64,000 nt of DNA, taken from positions 1,084,905-1,148,904 of the forward strand of contig NZ_CP007474.1 in the NCBI RefSeq assembly GCF_000632845.1, written 5' to 3'. Origin of the DNA: Ehrlichia japonica (GTDB lineage: Bacteria > Pseudomonadota > Alphaproteobacteria > Rickettsiales > Anaplasmataceae). Both the position numbers and the translations under genes were made by a program. Numbering within the stretch: position 1 is the first letter of the stretch; the number at the start of each line of letters is the position of its first letter. The notes under the pieces were generated by a model that saw nothing but the letters and a program-made list of their open reading frames with translations, was not told the DNA's origin and searched no databases. This document shows, one piece after another, positions 18,962-28,998 of the stretch.

Positions 18962-21541
18962 CTACTTTTTACTATATGGAACTAGATCAGCCCAATTATC
19001 TCCTACAGAGACATCAATTTTTAATGGTACTGACAATTTAATCACACCTTCCATTACTTCTGTTATGACTTCTACTGTGTAATCTACATATTCTTCTAAA
19101 ACTTCAAATAGCAATTCATCATGCACTTGAAGTATAAGTGAACCATTTGTAATTCTATCAAACAAGTGAATCATTGACATCTTTATTATATCAGCTGATG
19201 TCCCTTGCAAAGGAGCATTAATAGCTGCCCTTTCAGAGAAATTTCTCGCCGTAATATTACTGCTATTAATATCTTTTACAAAACATTTTCTACCAAAAAT
19301 AGTCCTAGTATAACCATGAGTTTTTGCATAAATCTTAATATTATCCATATAAGATTGAATTTCCGGATATGACTTAAAATAGTTATCAATATATGCACTT
19401 GCTTCGGACTTAGAAATACCAAGCTGTTTAGCTAGACCAAATGCACTCATACCATAAATGATACCAAAATTTATTGATTTTGCCTTTCTTCTTAAGTTTT
19501 TATCTAAATTTTGGGTCCCAAATATCTGTCTTGCTGTTATTGAATGTATATCTTGATCTAAAGAAAATGCATCTTTAAATGCCTGTACATTGGCTATATG
19601 TGCTATTATTCGCAGTTCTATTTGTGAATAATCAGCAGAAATTAGCTTGTATCCTCTTTTTGCAACAAACGCTCTTCTTATAGCACTACCTTCCTCACTC
19701 CTAATTGGAATATTCTGTAAATTTGGATTGCTTGAACTCAACCTACCAGTAGCAGTTGATATCATAGAGTAAAAAGTATGTATTCTCCCACTATTACTAT
19801 CTATCTGCTTCCCCAAAGCATCAGTATAAGTACCTTTTAACTTTGTAAAATGACGCCATTTTAATACTTTATCCGCTATTTCAATTTCATTAAATACAAG
19901 ATCATTTAAAACTTCAGCATCTGTACTATAACTACCTGAACTTAATCTTTTACCTTTCTTTATACCCATCTTATCAAATAAGATACTTCCCAACTGTTTT
20001 GAAGATGCAATATTAAATTCTGTTCCTGAAAGTCTATATATTTCATTTTCTAGCATATTGATGTTTTTTGAAAAAGTAGATGACAATGTTTTTAAAATAT
20101 CAATATCAATCAATATACCCGTCTTTTCCATGCTATCTAACACATGAATCAACGGTTTCTCAATCCTTTCATAGATAGTATACAATTGATTTGCAAATAG
20201 CTCCTTCTTAAGTAGCTTATGCAACAACAATAAAGTTGTAGCTTCTATGTTAGTAACATCTTGCTTAACATTATAACTAACTAGATTTCGTAATGAATGA
20301 TTATGTGCACTTGGATTTAAAACATATGACATTATCATAATATCATCAAAAGCTATAATATTCACATCAGGAATAATTTTCAACAATGTCTTTACATCAT
20401 ATATTACTTTTAACACATAATTTAAACTAAGTACTGATTTAATAAGCCCTAATGCATTATCTATATGATCTTTATCAATATGGAGCAAAACGTCTTTCCT
20501 ATAGGATAAAGAAATGCTATCAATAGCATTATCGGTTACTTCTATATGTAACGCCATTATTCCTTCACTTTTACAGTTTTCAACAAATACTTTAAATGAC
20601 TCAGCAGAGTAGTGTATAACCTTGTTATTAACCATAGTATCACTACTATCATTAGAATTTTGGTTAGTAGATGATGTGCTTGTTTTTAAAATCTTATTAA
20701 CTTTGCTTTCTAAAGAATGCAATTCATATTTCTTGAAAAATTCCATTAATTCCTGTATCTTAGAAACCTGAAAAACATATTTTTCTATATCCTCACATAT
20801 ATCTATCTTATCATACAAAGTTACCAATTTACGAGATAATATCGCCTGACTACTATACTGAACTATTGATTCACGACACCTATTTGTTTTAATTTCATGT
20901 GCACGTAATAACAAATCATCTAATGACTTAAAATCATTAAGCAGCCTCGCTGCTGTTTTGACTCCAATACCTGGAACCCCAGGTATATTATCTGATGCAT
21001 CCCCTGTCAAAGATAAGAAATCCAACAACTGACTTGATGATATGCCAAATTTACTTCGTACATCCTCTTCCTCAATGTATTTATTTTTCATCGGATCAAA
21101 TATATAAATACCGTATTTTAGAAGTTGTAATAAATCTTTATCCGATGTTACAACTGTCACTTTAATATCTTGTAATTTGCAATATTTTTTACCCAAAGTC
21201 GCTATGACATCATCCGCTTCATACCCCACCACTTCTTCAGAAGCTATGTTAAAAGCACTGACGGTTTCTCTTAACAATGAAAATTGCGATATTAAGTCAT
21301 CAGGAAGCTTAGGACGATTGCTTTTATATTCTGGATATATATCATGACGAAAATTCTTACTACCAGTATCAAATACAACAACTAAATAATCAGTTTCATG
21401 TTTTTCTATATACTTTAAAAAAATATTTATAAAACCATAAACTCCACCAATAGGCAATCCATAAGATGTTCTAAGATTTGGTAAAGCATAGTATGCTCTG
21501 AAGAGTAATCCATAAGCATCTATAATTGTAAAAACACGCAT
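18962..21541 (-). CDS. polA: DNA polymerase I (proofreading site apparently lost)
   Basis: Replication and repair polymerase. In the 859 residues the amino-terminal 5'-3' nuclease domain (about 1-290) has DAYGLLFRAYYALP, VVFDTGS, YEADDVIA and SLTGDASDNIPGVPGIG. The carboxy-terminal polymerase domain has motif A DYSQIELRIIAH, motif B RRKAKSINFGIIYGMS and motif C QVHDELLFEV, so both activities look intact. The middle 3'-5' exonuclease-like domain (about 310-480) is present in length, but the motif I DxE is replaced by HIE (MALHIEVTD) and motifs II and III are not recognisable, so proofreading is probably absent. Start at ATG 21541 is standard. Confidence 0.95.
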   Translation of the reverse strand: MRVFTIIDAYGLLFRAYYALPNLRTSYGLPIGGVYGFINIFLKYIEKHETDYLVVVFDTGSKNFRHDIYPEYKSNRPKLPDDLISQFSLLRETVSAFNIASEEVVGYEADDVIATLGKKYCKLQDIKVTVVTSDKDLLQLLKYGIYIFDPMKNKYIEEEDVRSKFGISSSQLLDFLSLTGDASDNIPGVPGIGVKTAARLLNDFKSLDDLLLRAHEIKTNRCRESIVQYSSQAILSRKLVTLYDKIDICEDIEKYVFQVSKIQELMEFFKKYELHSLESKVNKILKTSTSSTNQNSNDSSDTMVNNKVIHYSAESFKVFVENCKSEGIMALHIEVTDNAIDSISLSYRKDVLLHIDKDHIDNALGLIKSVLSLNYVLKVIYDVKTLLKIIPDVNIIAFDDIMIMSYVLNPSAHNHSLRNLVSYNVKQDVTNIEATTLLLLHKLLKKELFANQLYTIYERIEKPLIHVLDSMEKTGILIDIDILKTLSSTFSKNINMLENEIYRLSGTEFNIASSKQLGSILFDKMGIKKGKRLSSGSYSTDAEVLNDLVFNEIEIADKVLKWRHFTKLKGTYTDALGKQIDSNSGRIHTFYSMISTATGRLSSSNPNLQNIPIRSEEGSAIRRAFVAKRGYKLISADYSQIELRIIAHIANVQAFKDAFSLDQDIHSITARQIFGTQNLDKNLRRKAKSINFGIIYGMSAFGLAKQLGISKSEASAYIDNYFKSYPEIQSYMDNIKIYAKTHGYTRTIFGRKCFVKDINSSNITARNFSERAAINAPLQGTSADIIKMSMIHLFDRITNGSLILQVHDELLFEVLEEYVDYTVEVITEVMEGVIKLSVPLKIDVSVGDNWADLVPYSKK

Positions 21542-21864
21542 TATTTAAACATGCTATATAAAATCTACAAATTCTACACTTTACAATTTTATTAGTACAC
21601 ACAATTCCATAATCAAACGGATTATAAAACTCATGCAGCTTTTGCTAAACTCAAAGTATAGTAGAATTTTACACAATAACAATCAATCATATAGACATAA
21701 AATCCGTTATATCATCAATATAGAACAACATACTACAAAAACCATGTTTACATATAAACACCACAAAATTAACTAGAAAAAGTTTTTTCGATAACATAAA
21801 TTATCTATTATTTAATAAAATCACATTAATATTTTTAGTAAGTACAATTATTGGTATACTAAAT
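21542..21864. other. Divergent intergenic region polA / small repeat protein
   Basis: 323 AT-rich bases that must include the promoters of both divergent genes; no specific element could be assigned. Confidence 0.4.
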
Positions 21865-22227
21865 ATGATAAGCACAAAAAACACTGACACAACACAAAAA
21901 ACGAAAACTAGAACTCGGAAGACAAACACTACAAATAAGAATAAATCTGAAAGCCTTGATACTAATAACATCACTCAAGCTGCAACATTAGATTCACAAG
22001 TACAGAAATCTGAAAGCCTTGATACTAATAACATCACTCAAGCTGCAACATTAGACTCACAAGTACAGAATAGTGATGCTACTTTAAGTAATATGGATTT
22101 AATTAATCTTAAAAAAGTAGAATCTGATGAAGCAGAAATAATATATAAACCAAATACTCCACAACAATCTAGTTTTCTCAAAGATTTATGGCATTCACTC
22201 AAGGAGTATTTTTCATCAACACAATAA
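21865..22227 (+). CDS. Small Thr/Asn/Lys-rich protein with a perfect 21-residue duplication
   Basis: I do not recognise the family. The 120 residues start with a basic, Thr/Lys/Asn-rich stretch (1-30) that looks unstructured. Two tandem copies of the 21-residue unit SESLDTNNITQAATLDSQVQ(K/N) follow at about 27-69, then an acidic linker and a short amphipathic end (SSFLKDLWHSLKEYFSS). There is no signal peptide. Low complexity plus short tandem repeats and serine/threonine enrichment resemble secreted TRP-type proteins of Ehrlichia, but that is inference only. The ATG at 21865 is followed by continuous coding bias; the gene stands alone. Confidence 0.7.
   Translation: MISTKNTDTTQKTKTRTRKTNTTNKNKSESLDTNNITQAATLDSQVQKSESLDTNNITQAATLDSQVQNSDATLSNMDLINLKKVESDEAEIIYKPNTPQQSSFLKDLWHSLKEYFSSTQ
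21943..22068 (+). repeat. 63-bp tandem duplication, two copies
   Basis: Positions 21943-22005 and 22006-22068 are near-identical 63-bp units in frame inside the small repeat protein; they differ by a single T/C change in the part compared. The low divergence indicates a recent duplication or continuing homogenisation. Confidence 0.9.
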
Positions 22228-22369
22228 TCCAAATCTTTTAGGTCAGGGAATTCTTTACTAAACATACATTAAATTCAAGCTTGTGTATATATAAGCATTT
22301 TATATAACAAATTTAAAATCAATGGGCAGTAGTAAATATAAAGTACCAAGTATGCACAAGCAAAAACTA

Positions 22370-22392
22370 TTGACATAAAATATATTTTATGT
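22370..22392 (+). promoter_or_regulatory. TTGACA box followed by a 20-bp perfect palindrome
   Basis: TTGACA at 22370-22375 overlaps the exact palindrome ACATAAAATATATTTTATGT (22373-22392), about 50 bases before the small membrane protein gene. The arrangement could be a -35 box with an operator in the spacer. It could also be chance in AT-rich DNA. Confidence 0.35.
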
Positions 22393-22442
22393 TGAAATGC
22401 CGTTTTCCTTATTATCTCGTTTACATAAGAAGGCATTTTCCA

Positions 22443-22550
22443 GTGAAGACGTCAAATAATAAAAAAAGCAAAAATTACATCTTATTAGTCTTACTAATAA
22501 TTTTAGTAGTCATATTGTTTTTTACATCAATAGTAAGAGTTAAATTCTAG
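22443..22550 (+). CDS. Tiny single-pass membrane protein (CoxF-like?)
   Basis: A 35-residue frame from GTG 22443: a basic amino terminus (MKTSNNKKSKNY) followed by one strongly hydrophobic helix (about 13-30) and the end SIVRVKF. This pattern resembles the very small proteins found near cytochrome oxidase assembly genes in alphaproteobacteria, which end in a V(V/R)K-type motif; that resemblance is from memory and weak. It ends 19 bases before argF and could share its transcript. A 20-codon ATG frame at 22397-22459 overlaps its start in another frame. It may also be a non-coding leader. Confidence 0.45.
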   Translation: MKTSNNKKSKNYILLVLLIILVVILFFTSIVRVKF

Positions 22551-22569
22551 AGTTAGGTTATAAAATGTC

Positions 22570-23481
22570 ATGAATAAATCAAGTACTTATTCTTTTACAG
22601 ATCTTAATTTACATACGAAAGAAGAGCTAAGAACAATCTTAAATTACGGCTCTACAATTAAAAAAAATCCTAACCCATATAGAAAGCATCTACTAGATAA
22701 AAATGTAGCTTTAATATTCCTTCAGCCATCAACACGTACAAGAATATCATTTGAAGTTGGAGTCAATCAATTAGGTGGAAATGCTATTGTTCTTAATGAA
22801 AAAGACACTCAATTAGCAAGAGGTGAATCCATTTATGATACAGCTAAAGTTCTATCAAGATATGTTGATTTAATAGTAATAAGAATACTAGAACATAATT
22901 CTCTACTTGAATTAGATAAGCACAGCACAGTTCCAATAATTAACAGTCTTACACAACATAGTCACCCATGCCAAGTTTTAGCTGACATTATGACTTACGA
23001 AGAAAAAATGGGCCCTATAGAAAATTCTACAGTAAGTTGGATTGGAGACTTCAACAACATGCTAGTATCTTGGATACATGCTGCAGCAATATTAAACTTC
23101 AGATTAAACATTTCAACTTTAGAATACTCAAAAAATCTTGACTTACTACTCAAGTGGGCAAAAAAGAAAGGCAACAATATTACATACGATAAAAATCCTT
23201 ATAACATCATTTCAGATGCAGACATCATTACTACAGACTCTTGGGTTTCAATGGGCTTTGAAAATAAAATCAAAACTGAATTCTTTGAATACCAAGTTAA
23301 TGCTAATCTTCTCAAAAAAGCTAAACCCAACTATATGTTTTTGCATTGTTTACCTGCACACAGAGAAGAAGAAGTAACATCTGAAATAATAGACGGACCA
23401 AATTCATATATATTTGACGAGGCAGAAAACAGATTACATATTCAAAAAGCAATTATGTTATGGTGCTTAAACCTGTTATAA
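22570..23481 (+). CDS. argF: Ornithine carbamoyltransferase
   Basis: Makes citrulline from ornithine and carbamoyl phosphate. The 303 residues include the carbamoyl-phosphate motif STRTR at 54-58, the HPCQVLAD motif, a DSWVSMG ornithine-site segment and the catalytic HCLPAHR near residue 260. Length is normal. The HPCQ form and the DSWVSMG loop separate it from aspartate carbamoyltransferase. Other arginine genes are not adjacent. The ATG at 22570 follows the upstream tiny frame by 19 bases. Confidence 0.95.
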   Translation: MNKSSTYSFTDLNLHTKEELRTILNYGSTIKKNPNPYRKHLLDKNVALIFLQPSTRTRISFEVGVNQLGGNAIVLNEKDTQLARGESIYDTAKVLSRYVDLIVIRILEHNSLLELDKHSTVPIINSLTQHSHPCQVLADIMTYEEKMGPIENSTVSWIGDFNNMLVSWIHAAAILNFRLNISTLEYSKNLDLLLKWAKKKGNNITYDKNPYNIISDADIITTDSWVSMGFENKIKTEFFEYQVNANLLKKAKPNYMFLHCLPAHREEEVTSEIIDGPNSYIFDEAENRLHIQKAIMLWCLNLL

Positions 23482-23940
23482 CATAAGCCTATGTTGTTAC
23501 ATACTTTAAGTTAAGTTCATACAATTAAAACAGAAGTTTTTAAAATAATAAAATAAATCTCTTGCAGTATGACAACTTCTTCAGAAGTAACAGATTAACA
23601 CTATACCTAAAGTCAAATAATATCGCAAATAGGTCACAAATCTTACATGATAAACTATTTTCCGCTTCCTTATAAAAACATATGGGATTCATTATTATAT
23701 AAGAAGATTTTGATTCATGAATAAAATCAATTACAGAACTATACCCTCATAAATATCTAACTTTATAAACTATAAGACAATAAATATTCAACCAATACAG
23801 CTTTACACATTAAAAACTAATATGAAATTTTCTATAGTATTTAACATAACAATTTATATATAACAAATGAGTAGTCCTTGCAGAAAAAATTGATATAAGT
23901 ATAAAATTTCCATTCTAAGTAAAAAAAGGAATATTATTAG
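23482..23940. other. Intergenic stretch between argF and recF
   Basis: 459 AT-rich bases. Just after the argF stop, AACATA/TATGTT form a 6-bp hairpin without a T-run. No gene or RNA supported. Confidence 0.4.
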
Positions 23941-25062
23941 ATGTCATCTGTAGAAAAATCTTACATACACAATTTGCGGCTAGTAAATTTTCGTAACTAC
24001 TTAAACCTTGAGTTAGATACCTCTAGTAAGTCAGTCGTATTACTTGGAAAAAATGGTGTAGGAAAAACAAATATATTAGAAGCAATTTCTCTACTATCAA
24101 AAGGTACTGGTATCAGGGGAGTTAACACAGAAAGTATGCAAAACAGTGCATCTCACTCTCCATGGAGCATTTCGTACCAAATTCATACACAAAATGGTAT
24201 CTATCCAATTGCAATTTCACGAAATAATAATAAACGCACTATTCTAATCAGTAATAAGAACCAAAGCTACATCACATTGCATAAAATTACAAGTGTCATA
24301 TGGTTGATACCACAATTAGATCATATTTTTTTAAAATCACAAAGTGAAAGATTAAGATTTTTCGACAGAATAGCACATATCTTCGATACAAAATACGCTA
24401 CATACATTATAAAATACAACAAAGCAAAACAAGAACGCAGCAAGTTGTTGCATAACAACTCCATAGATAATTTTTGGTTATCCAGTTTAGAAAGTATCAT
24501 TGCAGATAATGGAATGAATATTGCACGCATAAGATTCAATGTTTTACGAATATTACAAAATATCTTATCCCAAAACAGTAGATCCCATGCTTTTTTTAAA
24601 GCAATTATAAAAATCCAAAGCCAAGTATCTGATTTATTGGATCAAGAAAATTCTGTTGAACTATACAAAGAACATTTAAAAAAAAATAGAACTAAAGATT
24701 CATTAAGTAATTTAGTAAATTTCGGAGTCCATAATGATAATTTTCAAATATTTCATTTAGAAAAAAACTTAATAGCCAATCATTGTTCAACCGGAGAACA
24801 AAAAATTCTATTATTATCATTAATTTTATCTTCTGTCTTAGCAAAACAAAATATTGAAGAATATCCAATATTATTACTAGATGACGTAATGTCCCATTTA
24901 GACGCACATCATCAAGAAAAATTACTAGAAACTATAAGAGACATAAAATGCCAGGTATGGTTGACAGATATCGATCTCACACAACAAAATTTTATAAAAT
25001 ATAGAGAACATTTTAAGTTTTTTCATGTAGCAAACAATACAATAACCCACAACAATATTTAA
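23941..25062 (+). CDS. recF: DNA replication and repair protein RecF
   Basis: SMC-like ATPase that loads RecA at gaps with RecO/RecR. The 373 residues show Walker A GKNGVGKT at 36-43, the LRLVNFRNY start typical of RecF, an ABC-type signature CSTGEQK and Walker B PILLLDDVMSHLD. Length is normal. The Asp/His following the D-loop are in place. It is not linked to dnaA/dnaN/gyrB as in many bacteria, which is usual for Rickettsiales. The ATG at 23941 has an AAGGA stretch about 9 bases upstream. Confidence 0.94.
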   Translation: MSSVEKSYIHNLRLVNFRNYLNLELDTSSKSVVLLGKNGVGKTNILEAISLLSKGTGIRGVNTESMQNSASHSPWSISYQIHTQNGIYPIAISRNNNKRTILISNKNQSYITLHKITSVIWLIPQLDHIFLKSQSERLRFFDRIAHIFDTKYATYIIKYNKAKQERSKLLHNNSIDNFWLSSLESIIADNGMNIARIRFNVLRILQNILSQNSRSHAFFKAIIKIQSQVSDLLDQENSVELYKEHLKKNRTKDSLSNLVNFGVHNDNFQIFHLEKNLIANHCSTGEQKILLLSLILSSVLAKQNIEEYPILLLDDVMSHLDAHHQEKLLETIRDIKCQVWLTDIDLTQQNFIKYREHFKFFHVANNTITHNNI

Positions 25063-25690
25063 TATACCATAAAATATATTTGCACTTTCAAGCAATAACA
25101 ATTTCTATTAAATATAAATCTAAATAATTTTTTTAGAAGATGATACTTATACATAAAATATTCTACAAATAATATCAATTAAACACAGTAGAAATATATT
25201 TCACGCCTTATACACATAATTACTGTATCCACATAAGATTTCCTATAACAAAATAATCAAAAACCTCCATAGTCTTCTTGTGCATTTTAATAAATGTCAC
25301 ACACATCATTAACTTATATTCTAAATAATAAAATTAATAATAGCTTACAACTGCTTGTAGTCTTGATTTATAGAATTGTATAAAACTGATTTATCAGTAT
25401 CTCTGTATATGCAAAACTAATTGCTAGCTTATTTATAGTACACCACAACATATGTTCAAACATGAATTACAAATTCATTTAGAACATCATTTAAAGTCTC
25501 AGATTTCTGAGGATATTTGTATATTTATAAAAGTAAAATATTTTTACATTATAAACTTGATCTATTACAAATTTTCTAAACAGTTTCTCAACATAAACAC
25601 TCGACAGCTACAACACTACTTCGTAACATGAATCAAGCCTTAGCATACCCCCAACAGAATATTTTGTATAAAAAGCACACTATTTCCGCA
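25063..25690. other. Convergent intergenic stretch recF / uracil-DNA glycosylase
   Basis: 628 AT-rich bases between two 3' ends. No open frame above background, no tRNA, no clear terminator. It may be a decayed gene, but nothing is readable. Confidence 0.4.
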
Positions 25691-26491
25691 TTATAAAGTA
25701 TCAAAATAACGCTTAATTTGTTTTAAATCTTCCCAAGCAATACGTTTCTGCATTGGTTGACGTAATAAGTATGATGGATGAAATATAATAGCTGTAGTAA
25801 TACTATGCTGAAAAAATTGATTACTATATGAATGAAATCTCCCTCTAAGTTTAGATATAGGATTTTTAGAATCAAGCATAGAATAACATGCAGTACTTCC
25901 AACCAATACTAATATTTTAGGCATAATCAAAGCTATATGTTTTTCTACAAAAGGCTTACATACCGCTATTTCAAAATCTGTTGGTCTTCTATTACCAGGG
26001 GGACGCCAAAAAACAGCATTGCTAATATACACAGTAGTTCTGTCAAAGCCTATTGCCTGTAACATTTTATCAAGTAGCACACCACTAGCACCACAAAATG
26101 GGATACCTTTTAAATCTTCATTCGCTCCCGGAGCTTCTCCTATTAACATTACTTTTGCTTTAGGATTTCCATCAGCAAATACAGTATTTGTTGCTAAATT
26201 TTTTATATCACATCCATCAAAAGATTCTATAGCACTTTTCAACTGCTCTATGGTATTGCATTGTTCAGCAAGATTTTGAGCTTTTAATAAATAGTACCCT
26301 TCTGTATTTTCTTTAATACTTGCCTTTTTCTCTTCCATACCATATCCTGTACTATTACTACTTTGTAAAGATAGATTTTTATTTGCAAAAGTATTACACT
26401 CTACATCTTCTAACGTACAATCAACACCACTTTCATGATAAAACTTTAATACTTCCAACAAGTCTAAGTTATTCACTATCAACACCAACAA
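25691..26491 (-). CDS. Uracil-DNA glycosylase, family 4/5 type
   Basis: Removes uracil from DNA in base-excision repair. In the 266 residues the domain starts near 90: VMLIGEAPGANED, GIPFCGASGVLLDKML, VYISNAVFWRPPGNRRPT and IIFHPSYLLRQP carry the family motifs (GEAPGxxED and HPSYLLR). The amino-terminal 80 residues are variable and lack a clear domain. Of the usual Cys ligands for the iron-sulphur cluster, only some are visible (FDGCDIKN lacks the second Cys of the CxxC pair), as in alphaproteobacterial relatives from memory. It starts one base after the stop of def, so the two are co-transcribed. Confidence 0.85.
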   Translation of the reverse strand: MLVLIVNNLDLLEVLKFYHESGVDCTLEDVECNTFANKNLSLQSSNSTGYGMEEKKASIKENTEGYYLLKAQNLAEQCNTIEQLKSAIESFDGCDIKNLATNTVFADGNPKAKVMLIGEAPGANEDLKGIPFCGASGVLLDKMLQAIGFDRTTVYISNAVFWRPPGNRRPTDFEIAVCKPFVEKHIALIMPKILVLVGSTACYSMLDSKNPISKLRGRFHSYSNQFFQHSITTAIIFHPSYLLRQPMQKRIAWEDLKQIKRYFDTL

Positions 26492-27049
26492 TTATAATAG
26501 GTCAGTTTGTTCTTTTTTTCTCACTTTTTCTATTGCAAAATCACGCTTAAATTTAGATAGGTACTTTAAAAACACAATCCCATTTAAATGATCAATTTCA
26601 TGTTCTAAACACCTAGCAAGCCATCCTTGGGCTCTAATTATACACTCATTACCATTATAATCTAGATATTGAACAGTAACATACTGAGAACGCACTACAT
26701 AATCAAAATAACCAGGAACAGACAAGCATCCTTCTCTTAAATTAATTTTCTCTTCAGATAAATCAACAATCTTAGGATTAATTATACAGTAAGGTCCTCC
26801 ATATAGTTCATATCCTTCTATTTTATTTTTAATATCCTCAGAATTGCCAAGTTCTTCCGGAACATTCACAACAAGAATACGTTTATGAATACCAACTTGA
26901 ACAGCAGCTAACCCTAGCCCCTGATTAGCGTGCATTGTTTCAAACATATCATCAACTAACTTTTTTATAGATTGATCTACTTCTTTAACTTCTTCAGAAT
27001 ATAATGACAATTTTTTATCAGGAACAGTAACAATTGGTAAAACTGACAT
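26492..27049 (-). CDS. def: Peptide deformylase
   Basis: Removes the formyl group from the initiator methionine of new proteins; Fe(II)/Zn enzyme. The 185 residues contain all three family motifs: GLGLAAVQVG (motif 1, with V for the common P), REGCLSVPG (motif 2, metal Cys) and LEHEIDHLNG (motif 3, HExxH). It begins with VTVPDKKL, typical of Def. It lies directly upstream of the glycosylase gene with no gap. A 7-residue-longer acidic insert near residue 70-85 is present compared with E. coli Def; this is common in Rickettsiales. Confidence 0.95.
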   Translation of the reverse strand: MSVLPIVTVPDKKLSLYSEEVKEVDQSIKKLVDDMFETMHANQGLGLAAVQVGIHKRILVVNVPEELGNSEDIKNKIEGYELYGGPYCIINPKIVDLSEEKINLREGCLSVPGYFDYVVRSQYVTVQYLDYNGNECIIRAQGWLARCLEHEIDHLNGIVFLKYLSKFKRDFAIEKVRKKEQTDLL

Positions 27050-28075
27050 TGATTTCCTTATAACTGTTTGTTATTAGAACTAACCTATTATATTACACGA
27101 AACAAATATTAATTCAAGATTTACAACGTCGCTGTATACCTCATCAGTACCCATTTATAGTACTATATATGATATTTTTACTATACTTGTATCTGATTCT
27201 CATTATAAATATTATTTTGTGAATAAATGTAATACCATCTATTCTACAAAGCTATTGGATAAAGTGGACTATGGAGTACCTAACAATAAAACCTGTTGAT
27301 TATCATATCAAAATATTAACCTAAAAATCTTCATTTTTGTCCTTAAAGATACATATTACTTCTATTAATATTCCAACTTACTAAATACTGCACCTTATAA
27401 ATTGAGTATGCTTACAAAAACCTTAAGCATTTTTCATATGTTCCTATATCACAGCTTTTTTATTAATAAGGGTATTTCCAATAATACACCTGTATAATAG
27501 TTTGGGACCTTAAGGGAAGATATTATATAAATACTTCTTCATTAGGTATTTATGTTACTACTTTACAAACTACCTCTAAGTTTTACTACACACCTACTCT
27601 ATTATTATACATTACTAAAAAATCTAGGATTCTGAATCTGAAAAAGTAGAACATCAATTTATGAAATAATCATTATCATTTATCCTAAGTTTATTCACTT
27701 ACACATATGTACACTTCTATATTATTTACTGTAAGTATTGTAAATTTTTGACGTTTATAATGCTTATTAACATATATTGTTATACCGTGTGCAAAGAATT
27801 TTAGACAAACACTTGCTATATGTATTATTTTTTAATATCTACATAGTTTTATCTTAGATTATATAAAAACAGCTGTGTACATCCACCTACATAATCTACA
27901 TCTGTCAAACTGATTTACCTATCCACATTTCCCATATCTATAACAACAATTTCCTACAAGAAGAGTGATAATTGTAAAACTAATACCCATTTTATAATAT
28001 TAAAAATAGGTTGTCTTTAGAATTATAGATTATATTATATTCATATAAAGCCAACACTAGGACATTAGATTCACA
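27050..28075. other. Long intergenic region holding the second structured repeat
   Basis: 1026 bases divergent between def and plsC. Apart from the structured repeat (27731-27816) I see no gene, RNA or tandem repeat. A gap this long should hold the promoters of def and plsC and possibly the remains of a lost gene. Confidence 0.45.
27731..27816. repeat. Dispersed structured repeat, copy 2
   Basis: Second copy of the element at 851-935, in the same orientation. The arms GTAAGTATTGTAAA and TTTATAATGCTTAT pair over 14 positions with three G.U wobbles around the loop TTTTTGACG. The downstream GTTATACCG and TTTTAGACAAACACT segments are also shared. Compensating or wobble changes in the stem suggest that structure, not only sequence, is kept. 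Confidence 0.7.
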
Positions 28076-28786
28076 ATGCTGTTTTATATATTATCAACAC
28101 TTTTTACAGCACTACATGCTATAATATTTCTACCATTATACTTGATACTTCCGATCTCATTAAAAATAAAATGTTCAGTTTATGGCATAAAAGTAATATT
28201 ATTTTTATGTAAAACCATAGACAAAATAGGCTATGAAATACGTGGGTACGAAAACCTACCCAACAATTCTCCATATATTATTGCATCGGAACACCAATCT
28301 CCTTTGGAGACGTTAATACTGTTTACTATATTTAAAGATCCAGCATACATTCTAAAAAAAGAGTTAAGGTATCTACCAATTTTTGGCATATACTTCATGC
28401 TACTAAAAATGATATTCATTAACCGTCACCAAAAAATTCAAGCTTTAAAACATATATTAAAAACAACAAGCCTATATGTAAAGGAAGGAAGAACAGTTAT
28501 AATTTTTCCTCAAGGCTCAAGAGCAATACCAGGAACAAAAGTAACTATAAAATCAGGTGTTGCAGCCATATATAGTCAGTTATCAATTCCTATAGTACCA
28601 ATAGCAGTCAATACTGGTCTATTCTGGCCAGCTAGTATTTGCTCCTTAAGAAAAAGACCTGGCAAAGCTATCTTACAAGTTTTACCTCCTATCTATCCTG
28701 GATTAACCAAACAAGAATTTACAAATGAACTTGAAAGAAGAATTTCAACAGCAAGCAATTTACTAATTAAGGAGGCTTTACAATAA
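28076..28786 (+). CDS. plsC: 1-acyl-sn-glycerol-3-phosphate acyltransferase
   Basis: Makes phosphatidic acid from lysophosphatidic acid at the inner membrane. The 236 residues start with one or two membrane helices (about 1-45). The catalytic HX4E variant HQSPLE lies at 73-78, an EIRGYENLP segment precedes it, the glycerol-phosphate motif FPQGSR is at 144-149 and IPIVPIAVNTG follows. HQSPLE in place of HX4D is seen in alphaproteobacterial PlsC. It is followed 212 bp later by rpsT on the same strand. Start ATG 28076 fits the family. Confidence 0.9.
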   Translation: MLFYILSTLFTALHAIIFLPLYLILPISLKIKCSVYGIKVILFLCKTIDKIGYEIRGYENLPNNSPYIIASEHQSPLETLILFTIFKDPAYILKKELRYLPIFGIYFMLLKMIFINRHQKIQALKHILKTTSLYVKEGRTVIIFPQGSRAIPGTKVTIKSGVAAIYSQLSIPIVPIAVNTGLFWPASICSLRKRPGKAILQVLPPIYPGLTKQEFTNELERRISTASNLLIKEALQ

Positions 28787-28998
28787 CCTGCCCATCCCTA
28801 TCATTCACAATACTTCTTTAATTATGTGTGGTTGTTCGTACTAATTCAACCATAATTACAAATGAAAAAAATAACGTTTTAAACTATACTTTTCCTTGCT
28901 ACCTTGTTGTTAAATATCACAAACATATAAAACTCTTGCATTGATTGAAATTTACTTATAGAGTTTATATAGAAAACGATAAGATAGGTTATTTAGGT

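Noticed and set aside
22397..22459. 20-codon ATG frame overlapping the tiny membrane gene
   Set aside because: Could be a leader peptide, but nothing besides an ATG supports it; kept only as a note.
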